Positions 1 to 8,564 of a DNA stretch of 57,162 nucleotides are shown here, one piece after another. The translations under genes were made by a program, and so were the position numbers. The stretch is from Actinomycetes bacterium (GTDB lineage: Bacteria; Actinomycetota; Actinomycetes; JAHEKZ01), in contig JAJAYZ010000034.1 in assembly GCA_027118455.1 (NCBI GenBank), forward strand, positions 1-57,162, read 5' to 3'. The first letter of the stretch is position 1; every line of letters begins with the position of its first letter. Below the pieces are notes generated by a model. The model made no database searches. It was not told where the DNA came from and worked only from the letters and a program-made list of their open reading frames with translations.

Positions 1-9
1 ACCCGGCGC

Positions 10-300
10 TCAGCAGAGCGCGCGTTGCCGGCGTTTCTCAGCAGCGCCGGGGTCAGCGGCGATCACCTTCCGGCGGAGCCACTCCCGCAGCTGCGGAGCA
101 GTCCGCCCCCCACCCGGCCGCCTGCCTTGACCTGTGGCGTAGTCGACGGCGCTAGCGGCCACCTGCTGTGCGGTGTCGGCGGGTAAGTAGCCGACCTGTT
201 CACCGATCACGGTGACCTTGCGGGCGTCGATCCGGCCGGCCCGCCACGCCTTGCCAACCGCGGGGAAGTCTGCGGCACGGTACGCGGTGCCATACCGCAT
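10..300 (-). pseudogene. DUF222 (13E12 repeat) protein remnant
   Basis: The minus strand encodes about 95 residues typical of the DUF222 domain of actinobacterial HNH endonuclease-like proteins (AWRAGRIDARKVTVI, then REWLRRKVIAADPGAAE), but it stops at position 10 and carries no HNH part. Full-length family members are several hundred residues. The reading frame stays open to 402, yet residues upstream of about 300 overlap the TetR gene and do not look like DUF222. I read it as an internal fragment of a multicopy, often decaying family. A frameshifted continuation left of the window cannot be excluded. Confidence 0.6.
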
Positions 301-1060
301 CGACGCGGCACCATCGACGGCACCCCCCACCCGTCGGGAGCGGCTCCGCGAGCAGAGTCGCGCCGAGATCAAGAGCGCGGCCAGGGGCCAGCTGGTCAAC
401 AACGGGCCGGCCGGAATCCAGCTGCGTGCGGTCGCCAGAGACGTCGGCCTGACCGCCCCTGCGTTGTACCGCTACTTCCCGAGCCTGGAAGATCTCATCG
501 AGTCGGTCACCGTCGACCTTTTCGCCGAGCTCTGTGACGCGATGGAGGCCGCGGCCACGGCGGCCACCGACCCCTTCGACCGCATGCTCGCGCTGAGCCG
601 CGGATTCCGGGGGTGGGCCATGGAGCACCCGCATGAGTTCGGTCTGCTCTTTGCCATCGCGCCGACCGCGCTCGGCCAGCAACCGTCGAATGCGTGCCAG
701 CAAGCCAGCGACAGGTTCGGCAACCTCTTCGCCGGCGCCTTCATTGCGATGTGGAATGCGAGTCCCTTCCCGGTGCCAGCCGATGACGATGTCGCTGGTG
801 ACCTGCGCGCGGGACTCGATCCCTACTGGACGTGGCGGACAGCAAACGTCGCGCCCGACATGCCCGTCGGCGCGGTCGCGACCTTCCTCGAGGGTTGGGT
901 ACGCATCTTCGGTTGCGTTGCCATGGAGGCGTTTGGTCACTTGTCATGGGCGCTGCCGGACGGCGAGCCGATGTTCGAGCAGATCATGCGCAGCCTCGCA
1001 AGCCTCGTCCACCGCCCAGACGCCTACCGGCCACCCGCCCCGCGTAGCGAGGTGGCCTGA
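287..1060 (+). CDS. TetR/AcrR family transcriptional regulator
   Basis: One-component DNA-binding repressor. An N-terminal helix-turn-helix lies around residues 15-65 from the GTG at 287 (RAVARDVGLTAPALYRYFPS is the recognition region), followed by a ligand domain of the WHG type (EHPHEFGLLFAIAP, and the FLEGWVRIFG stretch). I chose GTG 287 because the open frame upstream of it (to ATG 212) is only antisense to the DUF222 remnant; an internal start cannot be ruled out. It converges on the aldehyde dehydrogenase with a 20-nt gap. The target is unknown. The first residues derive from remnant DNA, so the native 5' end may have been replaced. Confidence 0.8.
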   Translation: MPYRIDAAPSTAPPTRRERLREQSRAEIKSAARGQLVNNGPAGIQLRAVARDVGLTAPALYRYFPSLEDLIESVTVDLFAELCDAMEAAATAATDPFDRMLALSRGFRGWAMEHPHEFGLLFAIAPTALGQQPSNACQQASDRFGNLFAGAFIAMWNASPFPVPADDDVAGDLRAGLDPYWTWRTANVAPDMPVGAVATFLEGWVRIFGCVAMEAFGHLSWALPDGEPMFEQIMRSLASLVHRPDAYRPPAPRSEVA

Positions 1061-1080
1061 ACATACCGGGCCTGCTCGGT

Positions 1081-2535
1081 CTACAGCCTGATTCCCGTCA
1101 ACACCATGACCCGCTCTTCGGTGAAGTCGGTCATCGCACAGGCGACGCCTTCACGCCCGACGCCAGACTCCTTGACCCCGCCGTACGGCATCTGGTCGGC
1201 CCGAAAACTCGGGACGTCACCGACGATCACTCCGCCAACGTGCAGCTCAGAGAAGAAGCGGAAGGCCGTCTGCGTGTCCTTGGTGAAAACACCGGTCTGC
1301 AGGCCGAAACGCGAGTCGTTGACCGCAGCAATGGCACCATCAACGCCGTCTACGGGCGCGAGTACGACAACGGGGCCGAATACCTCCTCGCGCCACACCT
1401 TGGCATCCTCAGGTACGTCGATGAGTACCGCTGGCGCGACCGCTGCTCCGTCGCGCACTCCGCCGGTAAGAAGCTTGGCGCCACCATCCACGGCCTCGTC
1501 GATCCAGGAGACGACGCGCAGCGCGGCGTTCTCGTCGACGAGCGGGCCGACATCGGTTGCTGCGTCGGTGGAGTCGCCGGTGACGAGCTTTTCGACCTCG
1601 CTCACGACCCGTGCCACAACGTCTTCGTAGATCGGTCGGTCGACCAGCACACGCTGCACCGAGATGCAGGACTGTCCGGCCTGGTAGTTGGCGAACATCG
1701 CGATGCGTTGTGCCGCCCATTCGATGTCCTGCTCGGCGCCGAAGTCCTCGAGCACCACCGCAGCGGCATTGCCGCCGAGCTCGAGAACGACGTGCTTGTG
1801 CGGCACGGCCTCGCGGATCGCGTACCCGACCGGCGCTGATCCGGTGAACGAGATGATCGGCAACCGAGGGTCGGCAACGAGTGCCTGCATTCGGTCGTTC
1901 GGTACCGGAAGAACCGACCACATTCCCGACGGCAAGTCGGTCTCGGCGAGCAACTCGCCGAGCACCAGAGCCGACAAGGGTGTCGCCGGCGCCGGCTTGA
2001 TGAGAATCGGTGCACCGACAGCTAGCGCCGGTGCCACCTTGTGCGCTACGAGGTTCAGCGGGAAGTTGAACGGCGCAATCCCCAGCACCGGTCCCTTCGG
2101 TACTCGTTTGACCAAGGCCAACCGGCCGGCAGCGGCAGCTTCGGTGTCGAGGCGTTGCACAGCACCGCTCCAACGCCTGGCTTCCTCGGCAGCCCATCGG
2201 AAGACACTGGCTGCCCTGGTCACCTCGATGCTGGCCCACCTGATGGGCTTGCCGTTCTCGGCGGTGATCAGCGTCGAGATCTCTTCCTGGCGCTCGAGCA
2301 GTCGGGCAGCCACGTGAGCAAGCGCGTCAGCCCGTTCCCCCAAGGTCAGCTGCTGGGCCTCCGCCTGCGCGCCATGGAGCGCCGCAACCGCATCGTCGAC
2401 CTGGGCGTCGGTCGGCACGCTGACACTCGCCACCCACTGACCATCGGGGCCGCAGACGTCGAGCTGCCCCTCGCCATGAGCCCGCCGTCCGGCCAGCCAG
2501 AACGCCAGCGAGGGTGGGCTGGACTCAGTCGACAT
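1081..2535 (-). CDS. NAD(P)+-dependent aldehyde dehydrogenase family protein
   Basis: 484 residues, the usual size for the family. Visible are the oxyanion/cofactor region GIAPFNFPLNLVAHK, the nucleotide-loop FTGSAPVGYAI, the catalytic-glutamate motif ELGGNAA, the catalytic cysteine in GQSCIS, and the C-terminal EEVFGPVV motif. It oxidises an aldehyde to the acid in the cytoplasm. It follows the PucR regulator on the same strand, and gabT is divergent from that pair, so succinate semialdehyde made by GabT is a plausible substrate (inference). The sequence alone does not separate succinate-semialdehyde from lactaldehyde-type or other aldehyde dehydrogenases. No frameshift is seen. Confidence 0.88.
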   Translation of the reverse strand: MSTESSPPSLAFWLAGRRAHGEGQLDVCGPDGQWVASVSVPTDAQVDDAVAALHGAQAEAQQLTLGERADALAHVAARLLERQEEISTLITAENGKPIRWASIEVTRAASVFRWAAEEARRWSGAVQRLDTEAAAAGRLALVKRVPKGPVLGIAPFNFPLNLVAHKVAPALAVGAPILIKPAPATPLSALVLGELLAETDLPSGMWSVLPVPNDRMQALVADPRLPIISFTGSAPVGYAIREAVPHKHVVLELGGNAAAVVLEDFGAEQDIEWAAQRIAMFANYQAGQSCISVQRVLVDRPIYEDVVARVVSEVEKLVTGDSTDAATDVGPLVDENAALRVVSWIDEAVDGGAKLLTGGVRDGAAVAPAVLIDVPEDAKVWREEVFGPVVVLAPVDGVDGAIAAVNDSRFGLQTGVFTKDTQTAFRFFSELHVGGVIVGDVPSFRADQMPYGGVKESGVGREGVACAMTDFTEERVMVLTGIRL

Positions 2536-2617
2536 GACACTCCTTGGGCGGGCGGGACGCTCTCAACGGTAAGCAGCCGGCCGCACTCACAGCACTCGAC
2601 AAAAAGGCCAAGTTACT

Positions 2618-4153
2618 TTAGTTACTTAGACTTCTCGGACTACGGCTGGGTTCGGCGGCGTCGCGGTCGCGCACCGCCAGGGCGACCCACAACTCGGCGC
2701 GCAGGTCAGGGTCGTCCAGCGAGCGCTCCAGCAGGTCTTCCACCCGGCGCATCCGGTACCGGAGGGTATGCCGGTGAACGCCGAGCGTGGTGGCCGCGGC
2801 GTCCCATTGGCCGTGGTGGGCCAGCCAGGCCCGAACCGAGGCAACCAGGTCGCCGCGCTCGCGCCTCTCGAGGGGTCCCAGCAGCGCATCAGCAAACCCG
2901 CGCGCCGCTTCCTCGTCAACCAGTCCGACGAGCCCGTCCCTGGCCAGATCGCCGAACGAGCGAACGCCGCCGGCCCCCGCGGCCGCAAGTGCGCGCCGCC
3001 CCTGGCGCAGTCCGTCGCTGAGCGAGGTGACCGGCACGACATCGCTGATCCCCCAAGCGATCGCGCCAGTGGTCGTCCCTGGCGAGGGAGTGGGCGGTGT
3101 GGGTGACGCAGCAGCCGGCTGGAGTACCACCACTCGGCCTTCGTGCAGCGCTGCCCCGCGCCAGCCGTCACTCGCGTCGGACTCCTCCACCTGTTCGATG
3201 AGTGCCAACAGATCCGCGGGCAGCCCATCGGCAACCAGGACGCGCACCGGCCCAGCCAGCAGCTCGTCCCACCCCACTCCAGCGACCGGAAGTCGCTCAG
3301 CTGGCGTGCCATCGGCGAGCAGAGCGAGCAGGGCCGAGCGCAGCTCGCGCCTTGCGGTGTCAGTCCCGATCGAGCGCTCCATCGCCAACGAGACCAGTGC
3401 GACCCCGACATTGACCAACGCAAAGTCGGCCGTGGCAAAGGGCACGACTCTTGCCACAGCCAGGAATCCGCGCACTCGACCGGCCGGAGCCAGCGGTTGC
3501 AGGACGACGTGCGTGTCATCCACCTCGATCGCGGCAGAGCTGCGCGGACCACGCTCGCGCATCCGCTCGACCTCGGGCCCGAGTAGATCCACCCAACCGG
3601 CCGCCTCGCGCGGTGCCGCATGCAGCAGGCGCCCGGCCGGATCCAGGAGCACCAAGTCAGCGTTGAGCACTCCGGCGAGCTTGGCGACCACTGCCGCCGC
3701 GCCCTCAGGCGCCAGAGCAGCCCTGGTCAAGTCACGCTGGGCCTCGACGGTTCGGGTGACCGCCTCGTACTCAGCGGCAGCTAGCAGATCGGAGATCGCG
3801 CGGCTGACCGCCATGAAGGGCGTCGGCTCGGGAACCTCCACCAGCGGTAGCCCTGCCGCGTCAGCTGCCGCAACCAGCGTGGCCGGCACGCGGTCGTGGG
3901 TTAGCCCGACGCCGATGCCCACCGCACTGACTCCGGCTCGGCGGAGCCGATCGACAAACCCTGGCCAGTCGTCGTCTCCGAGACGCAGGCCCGTCGTCAG
4001 TAGAAGCTCGCCGCCGTCGAGATAGGGCGTGGGGTCTTCCAGCTCGCTGACCGCCACCCACCGCACCGGGGCATCAATCGCGGTGCGCCCTGCTCTGAGC
4101 ACGAGGGCGAGCGCCGGGATGTCGAGGACGGTCCGCACCGTTGGGGCGACCAT
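2618..4153 (-). CDS. PucR/CdaR family transcriptional regulator
   Basis: 511-residue regulator with the PucR layout: an N-terminal purine-catabolism domain (VRWVAVSELEDPTPYLDGGE, LLLTTGLRLGDDDW), a middle GGDEF-like sensing region, and a C-terminal helix-turn-helix (TLGVHRHTLRYRMRRVEDLL). Family members activate nitrogen-compound catabolism in response to a metabolite. It is transcribed divergently from gabT (about 180 nt between start codons) and precedes an aldehyde dehydrogenase, so control of GABA utilisation is the natural inference. A decayed paralogue lies at 23,865-24,297. Confidence 0.88.
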   Translation of the reverse strand: MVAPTVRTVLDIPALALVLRAGRTAIDAPVRWVAVSELEDPTPYLDGGELLLTTGLRLGDDDWPGFVDRLRRAGVSAVGIGVGLTHDRVPATLVAAADAAGLPLVEVPEPTPFMAVSRAISDLLAAAEYEAVTRTVEAQRDLTRAALAPEGAAAVVAKLAGVLNADLVLLDPAGRLLHAAPREAAGWVDLLGPEVERMRERGPRSSAAIEVDDTHVVLQPLAPAGRVRGFLAVARVVPFATADFALVNVGVALVSLAMERSIGTDTARRELRSALLALLADGTPAERLPVAGVGWDELLAGPVRVLVADGLPADLLALIEQVEESDASDGWRGAALHEGRVVVLQPAAASPTPPTPSPGTTTGAIAWGISDVVPVTSLSDGLRQGRRALAAAGAGGVRSFGDLARDGLVGLVDEEAARGFADALLGPLERRERGDLVASVRAWLAHHGQWDAAATTLGVHRHTLRYRMRRVEDLLERSLDDPDLRAELWVALAVRDRDAAEPSRSPRSLSN

Positions 4154-4197
4154 AGGGCCTCCGGGCAGGCTCAGCGAGCGTGTGGACGTTTCGGCCT

Positions 4198-4215
4198 ATT
4201 GTATCCACTCAATTG
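4198..4215. promoter_or_regulatory. Candidate operator, ATTG-N10-CAATTG
   Basis: ATTGTATCC followed by ACTCAATTG lies in the pucR-gabT intergenic space, 24 nt upstream of the predicted gabT -35 box. Its left half matches the ATTGTATCC half of the palindromes at 32,897 and 36,216 in the glutarate module. It could be a site for PucR or for the GntR regulator. This is a motif-level suggestion only. Confidence 0.3.
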
Positions 4216-4239
4216 TCCATCACGGTGCTGAGGCAGGGA

Positions 4240-4268
4240 TTGCCATCTCGCCTTACAGTGACTATGTA
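4240..4268 (+). promoter_or_regulatory. Predicted gabT promoter
   Basis: TTGCCA (4240-4245) and TATGTA (4263-4268) are separated by exactly 17 nt, a good match to actinobacterial housekeeping promoters. Transcription would start near 4275, giving a leader of about 60 nt before the ATG at 4335. Confidence 0.5.
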
Positions 4269-4334
4269 CTACGGCGAGGCGACCGGGACGACGTCCGGTC
4301 ATGCCGCCGACGTCACCGGAGAGCGAGCTCGACC

Positions 4335-5711
4335 ATGTCAGCACCGACGACTGCTACCACCCCGGTCAGCGCGGGTGGCCCCGGCCTGCCGCAAGAGCGC
4401 CGCGTGGTCACCGCGATCCCCGGCCCGAAGTCGGCCGAGCTCCTGGCCCGCAAGAAGTCAGCGGTCTCCGACGGCATTGGCACGATCCTCCCGGTCTTCA
4501 TCAAGGCGGCCGGTGGTGGTGTCGTCGTTGACGTCGACGACAACAGCCTGATCGACCTCGGTGCCGGTATTGCCGTTGTCAATGTCGGCAACGCCGCACC
4601 GACCGTTGTCGCCAGCATCGCGGAGCAGGCCGCGGCGTTCACGCACACCTGCTTCATGGTGACGCCCTACGAGGGATACGTAGCCGTTGCCGAGCAGCTC
4701 AACCGGCTGACGCCCGGTGACCACGAGAAGAAGACAGCACTCTTCAACTCCGGCGCCGAGGCCGTCGAGAACGCCGTCAAGATTGCTCGCTACGCGACCG
4801 GTCGGTCGGCCGTCGTCGTCTTCGAGCACGCGTACCACGGCCGCACCAACCTCACGATGGCGCTCACCGCGAAGTCGATGCCGTACAAGTACAACTTCGG
4901 ACCCTTTGCCGGCGAGATCTACCGGGTCCCCCTCTCGTACCCGTTCCGTTGGCCGACCGGCCAGGAGAACGCCGGACGCGAGGGCCTGCAACAGGCCATC
5001 TCCAAGATTGAGAAAGAGATCGGCGCCGACCAGGTCGCCGCGATCTTGATTGAGCCGATCGCCGGCGAGGGCGGGTTCATCGTTCCGGGTGAAGGCTTCC
5101 TCAGCGGCTTGGCCGACTACGCCAAGGCCAATGGCATCGTCTTCATCGCCGATGAAGTGCAGACCGGGTTCGCCCGCACCGGCGACATGTTCGCGTGCGA
5201 ACACGAAGGTGTTGTCCCCGACATCATCACCACCGCCAAGGGGATCGCCGGCGGCATGCCGCTCGCCGGCGTCACCGGCAGGGCCGACCTCATGGACGCC
5301 GTTCACGTCGGCGGCCTTGGTAGCACCTTCGGCGGCAACCCCGTTTCGTGCGCAGCCGCCCTCGGCGCCATGGCTGCGATCGAGGACCAAGACCTCGTGG
5401 GCAAGGCCCGCCGAATCGGTGAGATCATGCTGCCGCGTCTGGCCGAGATGCAGGCCAAGTATCCGGTGATCGGTGACATCCGCGGACGTGGTGCCATGAT
5501 CGCGGTCGAGTTGGTCAAGCCGGGCACGCTCGAGCCGGCCACCGACGCGCTCGCCGCCGTCGTCCGGCACTGCCATGCCGAAGGGGTGCTCGTCCTCACC
5601 GCCGGCACCTATGGCAACGTTCTGCGCTTCCTGCCGCCGCTGACGATGCCAGAGTCACTGCTCGACGAGGCACTCACCATCCTCGACAAGGCCTTCGCCT
5701 CCCTCTCCTGA
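4335..5711 (+). CDS. gabT: 4-aminobutyrate aminotransferase
   Basis: Class III PLP-dependent aminotransferase of 458 residues, converting GABA and 2-oxoglutarate to succinate semialdehyde and glutamate. Visible are the cofactor-binding FNSGAEAVENAVKIAR, the substrate loop HAYHGRTNLTMALT, the IADEVQTGFARTG motif with the PLP-contacting Asp, and the Schiff-base lysine in TTAKGIAGGMPLAG. ATG 4335 is chosen because GGAGAG lies about 12 nt upstream and the protein then begins as other actinobacterial GabT proteins do; the open frame extends further upstream without similarity. It is divergent from the PucR regulator and is the entry point from polyamine-derived GABA to succinate. Confidence 0.93.
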   Translation: MSAPTTATTPVSAGGPGLPQERRVVTAIPGPKSAELLARKKSAVSDGIGTILPVFIKAAGGGVVVDVDDNSLIDLGAGIAVVNVGNAAPTVVASIAEQAAAFTHTCFMVTPYEGYVAVAEQLNRLTPGDHEKKTALFNSGAEAVENAVKIARYATGRSAVVVFEHAYHGRTNLTMALTAKSMPYKYNFGPFAGEIYRVPLSYPFRWPTGQENAGREGLQQAISKIEKEIGADQVAAILIEPIAGEGGFIVPGEGFLSGLADYAKANGIVFIADEVQTGFARTGDMFACEHEGVVPDIITTAKGIAGGMPLAGVTGRADLMDAVHVGGLGSTFGGNPVSCAAALGAMAAIEDQDLVGKARRIGEIMLPRLAEMQAKYPVIGDIRGRGAMIAVELVKPGTLEPATDALAAVVRHCHAEGVLVLTAGTYGNVLRFLPPLTMPESLLDEALTILDKAFASLS

Positions 5712-5906
5712 AAGCTCTCCGGGGGGCTCGCCTCGGTTCACCCGAACGGCGTACGGTGGGGCGCTGCACGGCACCTCACCCGACAGCAGGAAGCCGAATG
5801 CGCCTTCGCGGGCCTCACCTGATCCGCCTGAGGCTTCACCAGCTGAAGCGAACTGCCGACACTTGTACGGGGTGTGCCAACACACAGAATGAGGTGATCA
5901 CAGCTG

Positions 5907-7220
5907 ATGACGACGACGGGCTTGAGCACCGCTCTGTCGCAGGCACCCGACGGACTTCCCGACGCTGAAGAGTGCAGGGCCCTGGTGACCAGCGCCCTGC
6001 ACCACGGCGCACCATCGATCGTCGCTCAGCCCATCCTCGGTCTCTCGTCTGGACGCGTCGTCGCGTATGAGGCACTCTCGCGGTTCAGCCCCGAGCTCCC
6101 CTCGTACTCCCCCGATGTGTGGTTCTCGATGGCCCACGAGTGCGGGCTCGGTGCAATGTTTGAGGCACGAGCGGTCGACCTCGCACTGCGAGCCGGAGTT
6201 GCCAGACCTCCCGGCACGGTGTTGTCGGTCAACGTGAGTCCATCAGTGCTGAGCTCCCGAGAGCTCCATGACGTATTGCCCTTCGACCTTTCCGGAGTGC
6301 AGTTTGAGATCACCGAGAAGCAGTTCGTCTCCGACGGTGACCAGTTCCAGATGATCCTGCAAGCGCTACGCGATCGTGGGGCGCGCGTTGCCGTTGACGA
6401 TGTGGGTGAGGGATACGCGGGCCTGCAACGAGTCCTCGCCCTCTCCCCTGATGTCATCAAGCTCGACCGGTCGCTGGTGACCGGGGTGGAGTCCGAGCCA
6501 GTCAAGGCCGCACTCGTCGAGGCGATCGTCCGCTATGCAGGCAGGGTCGGCGCCGAGGTATGTGCTGAAGGAGTGGAGAACCTCGACGACCTCTACGTTC
6601 TTGCCGACCTCGATGTTGCCGAGGCACAGGGCTGGGTGATCGGGATGCCGTCACCGACCTTCGAAGCTGCAAGCGAGGCGGCTTCGCTCACGTGTCAGAG
6701 CTCGTACCGGCGCACCCTCGCCCTCGGTTCTCGTGCACCCGGACAGGACACGACGGCACTCGAGCGGTTGCTGGCTGACCTAGTCGACTGCGCCGATCTT
6801 GATCGACTTGCCCAGATGACCGGCCCGATGGGCGAGCACCTTCGGTGCGACCTCACCGAGATCTCGTTCATCGACCCGACGCACCAGTACATCCAGGCGG
6901 TGGCACCGCGGGCCTGGATGCCTGATGGCGCCCAGTACCCGCTTGCTGATTTCCCGCAGACGGCGCGTTGCCTGGAGACGCTGGAGATCATGACGGTCGA
7001 CCTCGATGACCCACTGGCCGACGCAGCCGAAGCCGCCTGGATGCGCTCAGAAGGTGTCACGACGATGATCGGAATCCCCGTCCTGGCAGCCGGAACCGTC
7101 GTCGGCATTCTGGAGTGCTCGCGCAAGGTTCCGGTCCCCTGGTCGCGGCTGCAGCTGCGCCACGCCAGGATCATCGCCACGGTGCTGGGGCCGGTCATGA
7201 CCACCCTGCAGGAGCGGTAG
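5907..7220 (+). CDS. EAL-GAF protein, predicted cyclic-di-GMP phosphodiesterase
   Basis: 437 residues. Residues about 35-260 form an EAL domain with the hallmark positions: YEALSRF, NVSPS, ITEKQ, the metal-binding pair in AVDDVGEGYAGL, the lysine in IKLDRSLV, and CAEGVE. The loop-6 variant GEGYAGL differs from the common GTGYSSL but keeps the acidic pair. Residues about 280-430 form a GAF-like sensor (YPLADFPQ, GIPVLAAGTVVGILE). It lacks membrane segments and is likely cytoplasmic. The start has GAGGTG about 11 nt upstream. It ends 8 nt from the convergent saccharopine-dehydrogenase-like gene. Activity is inferred from motif retention. Confidence 0.85.
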   Translation: MTTTGLSTALSQAPDGLPDAEECRALVTSALHHGAPSIVAQPILGLSSGRVVAYEALSRFSPELPSYSPDVWFSMAHECGLGAMFEARAVDLALRAGVARPPGTVLSVNVSPSVLSSRELHDVLPFDLSGVQFEITEKQFVSDGDQFQMILQALRDRGARVAVDDVGEGYAGLQRVLALSPDVIKLDRSLVTGVESEPVKAALVEAIVRYAGRVGAEVCAEGVENLDDLYVLADLDVAEAQGWVIGMPSPTFEAASEAASLTCQSSYRRTLALGSRAPGQDTTALERLLADLVDCADLDRLAQMTGPMGEHLRCDLTEISFIDPTHQYIQAVAPRAWMPDGAQYPLADFPQTARCLETLEIMTVDLDDPLADAAEAAWMRSEGVTTMIGIPVLAAGTVVGILECSRKVPVPWSRLQLRHARIIATVLGPVMTTLQER

Positions 7221-7228
7221 CGCACCCG

Positions 7229-8443
7229 TTACGCTGGCGTCTCCTCGCGCTGCTCCCAGGGTGACCCGTACTCGACGAGCTTGTCGAGGAACGGCTTGGG
7301 CGCAAACGCTTCAGGTCCGAGCACCCCTGCCCCGGACCAGGTGCCTTCGGCGAGCAGCTCGAGAGCAACGACAGGGTTGATGGCGGTCTGCCACACAACC
7401 GCCTGCGTGCCGTACTCCTTCATCGTCCACTCGTTGTCGACGACGTGATAGAGGTACACCTGGCGAGGCTGGCCGTCTTTGCCGGTTCCGGTGACCCAGG
7501 TGCCGGCGCAGGTCTTTCCGGTCATTTGGTCACCGAGTGTTGCCGGGTCGGGCAGCAGCGCCGCAATCACGTCGCGCGGGCTAACCTCGACATCGCCAAC
7601 GTCAACCTTCTGGGTGCGATCCATACCGAGTTTGTGGATCACCTTCAGCACATCGATGAACTCCTCACCGAGGCCGTACTTGAAAGTGGCGCGCTTACAG
7701 TCGACCCACCGCGGGATCAGCAGAACCTCTTCGTGTTCGACGTTGACGCACTCGACGGGACCGATGCCATCGGGAAACTCAAAAACCTCTGGCTCAGAGA
7801 ACGGCGGCGTCGTGAACCAGCCCTTGTCCTTCTCCCAGATCACCGGTGGATTGAGGCACTCTTCGATGGTGGTCCAGATCGAGAAGGACGGCGCGAAGGT
7901 GTAACCATCGACTTCGAGGTTGGATCCGTCGCGGACCCCCGCCTCATCGATCTCACTGAACAGCTCGTCGGCCGCGTACCTGGCAAAGATGTCCGAGAGC
8001 CCTGGCTCCACTCCGATGCCCACCAAGGCCAGGCGCCCCCTGGACTCCCACTCGCCGGCGACGGCGAACTGCTCGTCGCCGAGCTTGACGCCGGTCTTGT
8101 GGTACGGCTCGGTCGGGTGCGGGAAGGACAGCGACATGGCCATGTCGAGGTAGTCCGCGCCCGCCGCAAAGGATCCATTGAAGATCGGCAGGACGAACCG
8201 AGGGTCTACCGCGTTCAGGACGTGAGTGGCGTTGTGGCGCTTGGCGAGCTCGGCCACGGACTCAGCGTTCGAGGCGTCGACCTGGTCGGCGACAAATCGT
8301 GGGTCGTCGACCTGGGCCACCGCACGATCAGCGCGCGAGCGGTCGTAGTCAGCGACCACCATGGTCTCAAAGAAGTTGCGGCGCGCCGCGATCGGAACAA
8401 CCGCTGAGCCAACACCACCTGCACCAACTAGCAGGACACGCAT
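7229..8443 (-). CDS. Saccharopine dehydrogenase family protein
   Basis: 404-residue NAD(P)-dependent oxidoreductase. The N-terminal Rossmann fold starts at the first residues (MRVLLVGAGGVGSAVVPIAA, then ADYDRSRADRAV), followed by the family signature NAVDPRFVLPIFNGSF and a C-terminal catalytic domain. ATG 8443 is chosen because GGAAGGA sits just upstream; the frame stays open to 8533. Relatives include saccharopine, carboxynorspermidine and lysine 2-oxoglutarate reductase-type enzymes. Its place among polyamine genes suggests action on a polyamine- or lysine-derived secondary amine, which is inference. Upstream on the same strand is the DUF5317 gene, 121 nt away. Confidence 0.85.
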   Translation of the reverse strand: MRVLLVGAGGVGSAVVPIAARRNFFETMVVADYDRSRADRAVAQVDDPRFVADQVDASNAESVAELAKRHNATHVLNAVDPRFVLPIFNGSFAAGADYLDMAMSLSFPHPTEPYHKTGVKLGDEQFAVAGEWESRGRLALVGIGVEPGLSDIFARYAADELFSEIDEAGVRDGSNLEVDGYTFAPSFSIWTTIEECLNPPVIWEKDKGWFTTPPFSEPEVFEFPDGIGPVECVNVEHEEVLLIPRWVDCKRATFKYGLGEEFIDVLKVIHKLGMDRTQKVDVGDVEVSPRDVIAALLPDPATLGDQMTGKTCAGTWVTGTGKDGQPRQVYLYHVVDNEWTMKEYGTQAVVWQTAINPVVALELLAEGTWSGAGVLGPEAFAPKPFLDKLVEYGSPWEQREETPA

Positions 8444-8564
8444 GAGGACAGTCCTTCCGTTGCGGGCGGCTTGGCCCGTCAGCGCGAAGTCCTCGGAGGC
8501 TGGTCCCCCGATCTTCAGGATCCGGCTGCACATCGATACTAACCTGTGTAGCCGCGCTTACTGG

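Noticed and set aside
2787..4025. A 412-codon plus-strand open frame opposite the PucR gene
   Set aside because: Ser/Arg/Ala-rich translation without domains; the minus strand carries a full PucR protein.
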